Below are positions 14,402 through 20,528 of a stretch of 22,395 nucleotides of DNA, piece by piece. Position 1 is the stretch's first letter, and each line of letters begins with the position of its first letter. Source of the stretch: Thermoanaerobaculia bacterium (GTDB lineage Bacteria; Acidobacteriota; Thermoanaerobaculia; Gp7-AA8). The stretch covers positions 1 through 22,395 of the forward strand of contig JAMPYE010000008.1 of the NCBI GenBank assembly GCA_023700825.1, written 5' to 3'. Both the position numbers and the translations under genes were made by a program. Below the pieces are notes generated by a model. It saw only the letters and a list, made by a program, of their open reading frames with translations, was not told where the DNA came from and made no database searches.

Positions 14402-14545
14402 GCCGAACCGCCGGACGACCTCGCCGAGCAGTTCGAGGAACTCTCGCCGATCGCCGTCGTCGAGAAAGATGTCGCGGCGATCGTTCCCGCGCGACGTGAT
14501 GTGGTAGACGGCCCCGGGGTACTCGATTCTCATCGCTCGTGCCAT
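14402..14545 (-). pseudogene. RAYT transposase 5' fragment, unit C
   Basis: From ATG 14545 the first 48 codons are almost identical to the intact transposase, up to VVRRFG. The frame then passes into unit B's terminal module and leader and stays open to 14201. No HUH or Tyr residue is retained. The break is only a few codons from that of fragment A, suggesting that a defined 5' segment is what gets propagated. Confidence 0.85.
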
Positions 14546-14721
14546 GTACCGAGGATCCCTCGGTTGGTCACGATTTCCGAGGGAACCGGCGAAATCGACG
14601 CAGAAGCGGCCCGAAAGCCCCTCGGAATGGAAACTGTGGCCTTCGAGTCCCCGTCGAGTCTACGAGAGGTAGAGCGGGAAATGAGTTTCACGGGTTGACC
14701 GAAGTCCGAAGGTGTGACCCC
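14402..14721 (-). mobile_element. Non-autonomous RAYT derivative, unit C
   Basis: 320-bp copy of the RAYT 5' end, leader hairpin (14557-14563 with 14577-14583) and terminal module (14660-14721). It abuts unit B in the same orientation. Its outer end runs into further GTGACCCCTTT-type repeats (14722-14742), which mark the junction with the split secreted-protein gene. Confidence 0.8.
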
Positions 14722-15047
14722 TCTGACCCCTTTGTGACCCCTTTGCGGAGGCGCGCCGGACTCTCCTCGAATGGACCTGCAACCAATTCACCTTCCCACT
14801 TCACCTGGAAAAACGGGCCATCGTCCCGAGAAGCCTCGAGGTACGCACCGTTGTTAACGAGCACATCGCCGCGCCCTTCGTTTCGCAGCGACACTCGAAA
14901 GATCGAGGTGACTCCGGGCAGGACCCGTCCGGGTAACGCCTCGAGGGATGCGCTGACCGCCACCGGCTTGCGCTCTGCGTGGAGGGCGACGGAGCCCAGG
15001 ACGAAGCAAACCAGGAAACTCAGGACGATTACTTGTCTTCTACGCAT
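14688..15047 (-). pseudogene. N-terminal part of a secreted protein of unknown function, cut off by RAYT sequence
   Basis: 119 codons from ATG 15047, with GAGG 5 nt upstream and a clear signal peptide (RRRQVIVLSFLVCFVLGSVALHA). The mature part (LPGRVLPG, IFRVSLRNEGRGDVLVNNGAYLEA, DGPFFQVKWEGE) closely parallels residues ~35-95 of the intact protein at 15264-16301. After RLRKG, near 14740, the frame enters GTGACCCC-type transposon repeats, which encode the last ~17 residues. The remainder of the homologous gene is found on the far side of the transposase at 12371-13006. Confidence 0.7.
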
Positions 15048-15263
15048 ACGGACCTCGCGGCCCTTCGAACCACCGGGCGTCAACTGACCGACGCCGATCC
15101 CGCGGAGCACGAACGGTGAGCGGCGACCGACAGAAGGCAATCTCGGCCGCCAACCATGGCGAAACTCGATTCAGCAAGTCGCGACTTCGCGAATTCTTCG
15201 CTTTTCCCGATCTGCCCCCCCGCGACGCGGCGACACATGACCGCGATCACGACGCCCTGCTCC

Positions 15264-16301
15264 TCAGTTCAGCGATCGACTTCTCCCGTATGCAAAGGTC
15301 TGATCGAGCTCGTTGTCTTTTGGGATGCCGGATCTCACAACCCTTAGTCGCTCCCTCCAAGAATCAGGCGACGTCAGGAGTGTCTTGTCGATCACATTTC
15401 GCGCCGCCTCAGCAAGTTCTTTGCTCTTCGCGAGGTCGCGCAGCGCGACGGCATTCGCCTGGCTTGCCTCCGTACTTGCGAGCGCAATCGCGAGCAGCGG
15501 CGCAATGGGGCTGCTCCGATGATGCTCCCAAATCGGCTGAAGCACCGCGATGCGAGCGGCGCGAATCTCCTCCGCGGACATACCTTCACGCCCAACGGAC
15601 AGGCTGAGCGCGGCGTACGGCGCGTAGCGAGAATCTGGCCATCTCTGGAGGATCGTCTCGAGTGCGGCCTGCTCCGTCAACCAGTGGCTACCGCACCAGA
15701 CACCTCTTCCCGCTTCCTCGAGGTACCTCCAGGCTTCCCGATCAACGCCCTTTGGCTGCTCAATTTCGAGCACGGTGACAGCCGAGACGATCTCGGTCAG
15801 CGGCTGCTGTTCCAGGAGTGAATAGGCATCATTCTCTCGCTCGAGCGAGTCGCGGTTGTCATCCACGACCGCTCCAAGCCTGAACCGGAGTCGAACCACT
15901 CCCGGTCGGCAGAGACGTGTGTCGGAGAACCAGATATTCTCAAATGTCTCCATGGACGACCCAAAGAGAAACCGCCGATGTTCCCCGGCAGCCAGCCGAA
16001 TGGGGCCCGCCGGCTCGCTGAACATACCCGATCTCTCTTCGCCTTGCCACCGCAATTGGAAGAAACCGCCGTCCCCTAACGCCGCCTCGAGTATGGCTCC
16101 GTTTTCAACGATTACGGCCGAGCGCCCTTCGTTTTGAAGTGAAACGCGAAAGATCGCCGGAATCCCGGGCAGCACGCGCGTCGGAATCGTCTCTATCTCG
16201 GCTCGGACGCGAATCTCTTTGGTGCCCGCAACCGCCGGAGGACTCAATATCACCGCTGAAGCGCTGGCCAACAACATCGTCACGATTAGCATTCGGCGCA
16301 T
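15264..16301 (-). CDS. Secreted protein of unknown function (beta N-domain plus helical TPR-like C-domain)
   Basis: 345 aa from ATG 16301, selected because GGAG lies 6 nt upstream and the protein then opens with a signal peptide ending AVAG near residue 26; ATG 16313 is an alternative. Residues ~30-165 look like an Ig-like or proteinase-inhibitor-like beta domain (VLPGIPAIFRVSLQNEG). Residues ~180-330 are helical with a PDSRYAPYA pattern reminiscent of envelope TPR proteins. I do not recognise a named family. It is the intact version of the gene pair represented by the fragments at 14688-15047 and 12371-13006, so at least two tandem copies once existed. All lie in the island with the secreted M23 peptidase, in the same orientation. 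A role in the envelope or in peptidase inhibition/immunity is only speculation. Confidence 0.75.
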   Translation of the reverse strand: MRRMLIVTMLLASASAVILSPPAVAGTKEIRVRAEIETIPTRVLPGIPAIFRVSLQNEGRSAVIVENGAILEAALGDGGFFQLRWQGEERSGMFSEPAGPIRLAAGEHRRFLFGSSMETFENIWFSDTRLCRPGVVRLRFRLGAVVDDNRDSLERENDAYSLLEQQPLTEIVSAVTVLEIEQPKGVDREAWRYLEEAGRGVWCGSHWLTEQAALETILQRWPDSRYAPYAALSLSVGREGMSAEEIRAARIAVLQPIWEHHRSSPIAPLLAIALASTEASQANAVALRDLAKSKELAEAARNVIDKTLLTSPDSWRERLRVVRSGIPKDNELDQTFAYGRSRSLN

Positions 16302-16336
16302 GATCTGCTCCATCAGAACACGAAACTGACCGGCGG

Positions 16337-16430
16337 AAAATTCTGCGTCATCGGCTTACGCGAGGAAGAGATCGAAGCGGTGCGCGCGGAGAAGGCGATC
16401 GGAGAAGTGAGGGAACTGGCGAAAGCGTAG
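16337..16430 (+). pseudogene. Remnant of the 3' end of a CaiB/BaiF CoA-transferase gene
   Basis: The + strand frame 16350-16430 encodes 26 residues and a stop; 21 of 26 match the C-terminus of the intact CaiB protein at 8083-9312 (shared REIEA-type, RAE and GEVRELAKA stretches). By hand count 67 of 81 bases are identical. Homology continues upstream to about 16337 (K-ILR) with a 2-nt deletion at 16349. Before that it stops abruptly. It is too diverged to be a recent duplication, so it is probably what is left of a paralogous gene. Confidence 0.85.
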
Positions 16431-16494
16431 ACGCCAGTCGGAACTGGAACGGCACGCGCCCGGCCTGCACCTACGCCTGGACGCCCTCCGCCCG

Positions 16495-16527
16495 TCTCTC
16501 AATTCTCAATTCCCTAATTCTCAATTC
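16495..16527. repeat. Single arm of the AATTGAGA octamer repeat family
   Basis: TCTCAATTCTCAATTCC followed by TAATTCTCAATTCC, the same unit as in the element at 7947-8070. It lies between the CaiB remnant and the convergent argS gene. No opposite arm is seen nearby. Confidence 0.85.
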
Positions 16528-16544
16528 CGCCGCGCCAGCGGCGG
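16527..16544 (-). terminator. Hairpin just after argS
   Basis: CCGCCG (16527-16532) and CGGCGG (16539-16544) form a 6-bp stem, 2 nt after the argS stop codon. On the minus strand it is followed by AATTGAGAATTA rather than a clean T tract, so termination efficiency is uncertain. Confidence 0.45.
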
Positions 16545-16546
16545 CC

Positions 16547-18505
16547 TTACATTCTCTCCGGCATCGGAATGCCGATGATGCCGAAGATCTGGACCATCGT
16601 GCGGCGGAAGACTTCCGCGACGACCGCACGGCGCTGGCGCTCGGCGTCGTCCTTCTCGTTGAGGATCGGGAACTTGTGGTAGAAGCTGCTGAAGGTCTGC
16701 GCCAGGTCGAACGCGTGGCGCGTCAGCAGCGAGAGCTCGAGCGTCTCCACCGCGCGCCGGATCACGTTCTCGGTGTCGGCGCTCATCCGGACGATCTGCC
16801 ACATGTCGTCGACCAGCTCGTCGCCGATCGCCAGCCGGTCGACCTGGTCCTTCGCGAGCATCGGATCGACGCCCCGCTCCTGCATCTTCCGGAAGATGTT
16901 CCCTACGCGCACGGTCGAGTAGAGCAGGTACGGCCCGCTGTCGCCCTCGAAGCTCAGCGCCTCGGCGACGTCGAACGCGATCACCTTCGTGCGACCGTAC
17001 TTGAGCATGAAATAGCGGAGCGCCGCGATGGCGATCTGCCGCGCTAGCCGCGCGTCGTCCTCTTCGCTGCCGCTCGAGCGCTCGCCGCTGATCTTCTCGC
17101 GCGCCTTCGCCTCGAGCTCGTCGAGCATGTCGTCGGCCTTCACGCCGAGCCCCTTGCGCCCCGACATCTCGAGATACGCCTTCTGCTCGTCTTCCGGTTT
17201 CACCTCGACGCCTAACGACTTCGCGGTCGCCGGGCTCAGCGCGACCATCTCGTACGAGAAGTGAATCGAGCGCTCCGCCTGCTGCGCGTGCCCGAGAATC
17301 CGGAGGCCTTCCTTGACGATCTTCTGCAGGTACCCCTGCCGCACGTCGATGACGTTGTAGACCGACTGCGCGCCGCCGAAGTGCGGAGCGCCGGCGACGG
17401 CGTCGTCGTCGCTCGTCGTCTCCCAGACGATCCGCCCGTCGTCGTAACGACGGAACTCGCGGTAGCCGAAGGTGTCGCCGATCAGGCCGAACTTCCAGAG
17501 CTGGTAGGCGATGTCCTTGCCGACGTACGTGACGGTCCCGTTCGAGCGGACGAGGATCTTGTCGGGCTCCTCCATCCCTTCGAACTCGGGCGAGTCGGCG
17601 AGCTTCATCACCCAGCAGCCCTTGTGCTTGCCCTCTTCTTCGAAGATGACCGAGCCCGACTTCTTCAGCAGCTCGAACGCGCGGTCCCAGAAACGCTGGC
17701 GGATGATGTCGCTTTCCTTGACGAGCACGTCGTACTCGATGCCGAGCCGGAGCGTCGTCTCGAGATGCCGCTTCACGACCGCCTTCGCGATGATCGCGCC
17801 GAGCTTTGCCGTGTCACCTTCGCCCTTTTCGATCTTGTGCAGCGTCTCGCGCCGCCACTCCAGCGCCTCGGGGTGCGCTTCGTAGTGGTGCCCTACGCGC
17901 GCGTAGAGATCCCAGCAGAAGTAGTCGAACTTCGTTCCGTCGGCGATCCGCTTCTGGACCTCGGCGATGCCTTCTCCGAGCAGGCGCTCGAACCCGACGA
18001 CGACGTCGGCGACCTGCACGCCCGTGTCGTCGATGTAGTTCTGCCGCTCGACGCGGTGACCGAGCGCCACGAGGCTGCGAATCAGCGTGTCGCCCAGCAC
18101 GGCGTTTCGCAGATGCCCGATGTGCGCAGCCTTGTTCGGGTTGATGTTCGTGTGCTCGACCGTGATGCGATGTCCCGTCTCCGGCAGCGGCGCGCCGATC
18201 GCCTCGAGGTGCGCGAGCGTGAAGAGCCTGCGGTCGAAATGGAAGTTCAGGTATCCCGCCCCTTCCACCGACACCCGGCTCACCGCGGCCGGGAGCTCGA
18301 GGCCGCTGGCGATCGCCTCGGCGATCTGTCGCGGCGCCTTCCGCGCCTGCTTCGCGAGCTCCATCGCGACCGCCGTCGCGAGGTCGCCCATCGCGAGCCG
18401 CGGCGGCGCCTGGAGGATGACGCGCTCGACCGGGATGCCGAAGAGTGTGAGCACGCGCGCTTTGATCGCGTCGGAGAGCTGCTCGGTGATCTGCTCGAGA
18501 ATCAT
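16547..18505 (-). CDS. argS: Arginyl-tRNA synthetase
   Basis: 652 aa class I aminoacyl-tRNA synthetase that charges tRNA-Arg in the cytoplasm. The N-terminal Add1 domain occupies about residues 1-110. The HIGH motif is H128-I-G-H131 within NPNKAAHIGHLRNA. The KMSKS counterpart is MSGRKG at 447-452, the variant found in the longer ArgRS subgroup. The C-terminal DALR anticodon-binding domain spans about residues 525-652. GGTGA is a few nt before ATG 18505, and the gene begins 4 bp after the stop of the upstream phosphatase gene, so they are co-transcribed. Longer than E. coli ArgRS (577 aa), in keeping with that subgroup. Confidence 0.97.
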   Translation of the reverse strand: MILEQITEQLSDAIKARVLTLFGIPVERVILQAPPRLAMGDLATAVAMELAKQARKAPRQIAEAIASGLELPAAVSRVSVEGAGYLNFHFDRRLFTLAHLEAIGAPLPETGHRITVEHTNINPNKAAHIGHLRNAVLGDTLIRSLVALGHRVERQNYIDDTGVQVADVVVGFERLLGEGIAEVQKRIADGTKFDYFCWDLYARVGHHYEAHPEALEWRRETLHKIEKGEGDTAKLGAIIAKAVVKRHLETTLRLGIEYDVLVKESDIIRQRFWDRAFELLKKSGSVIFEEEGKHKGCWVMKLADSPEFEGMEEPDKILVRSNGTVTYVGKDIAYQLWKFGLIGDTFGYREFRRYDDGRIVWETTSDDDAVAGAPHFGGAQSVYNVIDVRQGYLQKIVKEGLRILGHAQQAERSIHFSYEMVALSPATAKSLGVEVKPEDEQKAYLEMSGRKGLGVKADDMLDELEAKAREKISGERSSGSEEDDARLARQIAIAALRYFMLKYGRTKVIAFDVAEALSFEGDSGPYLLYSTVRVGNIFRKMQERGVDPMLAKDQVDRLAIGDELVDDMWQIVRMSADTENVIRRAVETLELSLLTRHAFDLAQTFSSFYHKFPILNEKDDAERQRRAVVAEVFRRTMVQIFGIIGIPMPERM

Positions 18506-18509
18506 GGGG

Positions 18510-19136
18510 TCACCTGCCGTATGCGTGATGGCCGATGTCGTTCCAGCACCGCAGGAGATAGCGGTCGGAGCGCCATTCGAAGATGTTGATCGATGCGTTG
18601 TCCTGGAGAAGCGTCCGCGCGCTCGTGAGCGGCAGGCCGAGGAGGCCCGTCGCGAGGATGCGAATCGCGAGGCCGTGAGAGACGATGACGGGAGTCGCCT
18701 TCCCGCCCTTTTCCGCTTCGTGCTCGCCGATCGCGAGCATCGCGCGGCGCACGCGAGTGTCGACGTCGGCGAACGACTCGCCGCCGGGCGCAGGAGTCGA
18801 AGGGTCGTGCAACCAGGCGCGGTAGAGCTCGGGCTGCGCCCTGCGCACCTCGTCGAAAGCGACCCCTTCCCATTCGCCGCAGTTCACCTCGCGAAGGTCG
18901 TCGAGCTGGCGGACTTCGAGGCCGAGCTCCGCACCGATGATCTCCGCGGTCTTCCTGGCTCGAGAGAGCGTCGACGCGTAGATCGAGGTGGGACCGAGTT
19001 CGCGGAGCCGCACTCCGAGCAGGCGCGCCGGCTCCCGCCCCTCGTCCGAGAGGTCGCTGTCGCTCCAGCCCTGCGCAACGCCCCGGGCGTTGTCGATCGT
19101 CTGGCCGTGGCGGGAAAGGATGAGTCGTTCGAACAT
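18510..19136 (-). CDS. Histidine phosphatase family protein (phosphoglycerate mutase-like)
   Basis: 208 aa from ATG 19136. The catalytic RHG is R9-H10-G11 (LSRHGQT). Other family residues are R59 (LSRARKTAEII), E83 (LREVNCGEWEG) and the second His H154 (VSHG). GCAGG lies 9 nt upstream of this ATG; ATG 19142 two codons earlier is possible but too near that site. The family includes cofactor-dependent phosphoglycerate mutases, alpha-ribazole phosphatase (CobC) and broad phosphatases; the substrate here is not clear. The size and the GEWEG motif fit CobC/GpmB-like phosphatases. It is the first gene of a two-gene unit with argS. Confidence 0.88.
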   Translation of the reverse strand: MFERLILSRHGQTIDNARGVAQGWSDSDLSDEGREPARLLGVRLRELGPTSIYASTLSRARKTAEIIGAELGLEVRQLDDLREVNCGEWEGVAFDEVRRAQPELYRAWLHDPSTPAPGGESFADVDTRVRRAMLAIGEHEAEKGGKATPVIVSHGLAIRILATGLLGLPLTSARTLLQDNASINIFEWRSDRYLLRCWNDIGHHAYGR

Positions 19137-19256
19137 GAGCATTTGCCTGCGCGGGGCGCGCGGCGCCGGACCGAAACGGGCAGCAAGGCGCGTGCCCCGC
19201 GAGAGGGGCCGCACGATATCAGAATCCGTTGTGGGGGGTGAGCGCCCGGCGCGGCG

Positions 19257-19451
19257 TCAGGCGGTGACGGTCTTCTCGCGTTTGAAAACCATGCCGATGT
19301 GATCGGTCGCCCCGGTCTTGAAGTTGATCGACGTGATGCTGACCAGCTCCCAGCCATCATCTCCGAGCCTGTTGAGCTCCTCGGCGCGCCGCGGGTCCAT
19401 GGAGTAATTCTCCGATCGGACGTTGATGATCTTGTACTCCCACTTCGTCAT
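19257..19451 (-). CDS. Small DUF4177-like protein
   Basis: 64 aa. The pattern MTKWEYKIINV near the start, GWELVSI in the middle and a C-terminal FKRE is typical of DUF4177 proteins, whose function is unknown. ATG 19451 is supported by GGAGG 8 nt upstream; the frame is open further up but that part lies in the promoter and repeat region. It is a single gene with its own promoter-like sequence and no signal peptide. Confidence 0.8.
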   Translation of the reverse strand: MTKWEYKIINVRSENYSMDPRRAEELNRLGDDGWELVSITSINFKTGATDHIGMVFKREKTVTA

Positions 19452-19495
19452 AAAAACCGCCTCCCCGATCCCGTACATACAGTTGCGGCAGCAAA

Positions 19496-19504
19496 AGTGT
19501 AGCA
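19496..19504 (-). promoter_or_regulatory. Extended -10 (TGCTACACT) for the DUF4177 gene
   Basis: On the minus strand TGC-TACACT lies about 45 nt upstream of the ATG at 19451. The -35 position (around TTTCGCC, 17 nt further up) is poor, in keeping with an extended -10 promoter. The repeat element begins directly upstream. Confidence 0.4.
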
Positions 19505-19517
19505 AGTTACGGACAAA

Positions 19518-19744
19518 AGGCGAAAGGCAGCAGGACAGGCGGGAGGCGAAAGGCGAGAGGCGAGAGCAGTCGGGAGGCGAGGTCAGGGTCGTCAGCCGCT
19601 CAATTCGACGGGGCCGAAGCAGCACCGGTAAACGGCTGCCTGCTCATCGCCTCTCGCCTCTCGCCTTTCGCCTCGCCTCTCGCCTCGCCTCTCGCCTCTC
19701 GCCTCTCGCCTCTCGCCTCTCGCCTCTCGGCTTTCGCCTCTCGC
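19518..19744. repeat. Large inverted element with TCGCCTC heptamer arrays
   Basis: The G-rich arm at 19518-19583 (GGCGAAAGGC, GGCGAGAGGCGAGAG) is complementary to a C-rich arm at 19646-19744 of about a dozen TCGCCTC units with a few CGCCT variants; about 62 bp lie between. It is the same family as 6863-7013. The C-rich arm directly abuts the TAG stop of the glycerophosphodiesterase gene (19745-19747). The 293-bp interval 19452-19744 contains no other gene. Confidence 0.93.
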
Positions 19745-20431
19745 CTACTCCGCTGTCTCCCGCCACGCCGCCGCGTCGGCCGGCACGTCGGTGATGACGC
19801 CGTGGCAGCCCCAGTTCCGGAAGGACTCCCACCATGGCGCCGAGTTCGGGGTCCAGGGGACTACCTTCAACCCGGCCTCGACGAACTCGCTGACGAGCTC
19901 GTAGTCGACGAAGGTGTGCGCGGGAAAGAGCCATCGGGCGCCGAGATCTCGCGTGTAGCGCGCGCCGCCGACCATGGTTCCCGCGATGGTCACGCCCAGC
20001 TCGAAGCGCGCGGAGAACTTCTCGCGCAGCCCTGCGAGCTCGGCGACGAGGCGGTGGTCGAAGGACGCGATGACGACGCGGTCGAGCTCGCCGACGGCGT
20101 CGATCAGCTCGCGAGCATACCCGCGGCGCTTGACCTCGAGGATCAGCTCGCCATGACCGTGCAGCTCGCGGAGGCTCTCGAGCTTCACGGCGCCCGGCCA
20201 CGCGACGGAGAGCTCGGCGAAGGTGAAGAGCTCCACGGGGGTGCCTCCGATCTCGTCGTCGTGAAAGAGGACGAGAGTCCCGTCGGCGAGCCTCCGGACG
20301 TCGGTCTCGATCCCGTCGGCGCCGTCGCCGAGGGCGATCGAAAACGATTCGAGAGTGTTCTCCAGCGCACGGCGCCGATCGCCTCGATGGCCGTAGATCC
20401 GAAGTCTTCGATGCGCTGCCTTCGATGGCAT
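19745..20431 (-). CDS. Glycerophosphodiester phosphodiesterase family protein
   Basis: 228 aa TIM-barrel enzyme that hydrolyses glycerophosphodiesters to glycerol-3-phosphate and an alcohol. Family residues are present: H15-R16-G17 (GHRGD), E26-N27-T28 (ALENT in place of the usual PENT), E42 and D44 (IETDV), H57-D58 (FHDDE), and E99/K101 (LEVKRRG). No signal peptide, so cytoplasmic, like UgpQ. The ATG at 20431 has only a distant AGGA (about 11 nt). It is divergent from the receiver-domain gene with 97 bp between. The stop codon abuts the TCGCCTC repeat element. Confidence 0.92.
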   Translation of the reverse strand: MPSKAAHRRLRIYGHRGDRRRALENTLESFSIALGDGADGIETDVRRLADGTLVLFHDDEIGGTPVELFTFAELSVAWPGAVKLESLRELHGHGELILEVKRRGYARELIDAVGELDRVVIASFDHRLVAELAGLREKFSARFELGVTIAGTMVGGARYTRDLGARWLFPAHTFVDYELVSEFVEAGLKVVPWTPNSAPWWESFRNWGCHGVITDVPADAAAWRETAE

Positions 20432-20471
20432 AAGGTACTGTTCCTAGAGTCAGTTCTGCGCGCCGCTTTCG

Positions 20472-20501
20472 TTGACTTGTTACGCGCGCGAATGGTACGT
20501 T
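20472..20501 (+). promoter_or_regulatory. Sigma-70-like promoter of the receiver-domain gene
   Basis: TTGACT (20472-20477) and TACGTT (20496-20501) are separated by 18 bp. The expected start lies near 20508, giving a ~20-nt leader with GGAG at 20514-20517, 11 nt before the ATG. Confidence 0.5.
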
Positions 20502-20528
20502 GCCCCAAACATCGGAGCCAGAAAAAGC

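Noticed and set aside
9313..16430. Accessory island as a prophage or integrative element
   Set aside because: No integrase, structural phage gene, conjugation gene or att-like direct repeat was seen; only RAYT sequences and exported proteins are present.
17261..18589. 442-codon plus-strand open frame over argS
   Set aside because: Antisense to the unmistakable ArgRS (HIGH and MSGRKG motifs); no RBS or domain of its own.
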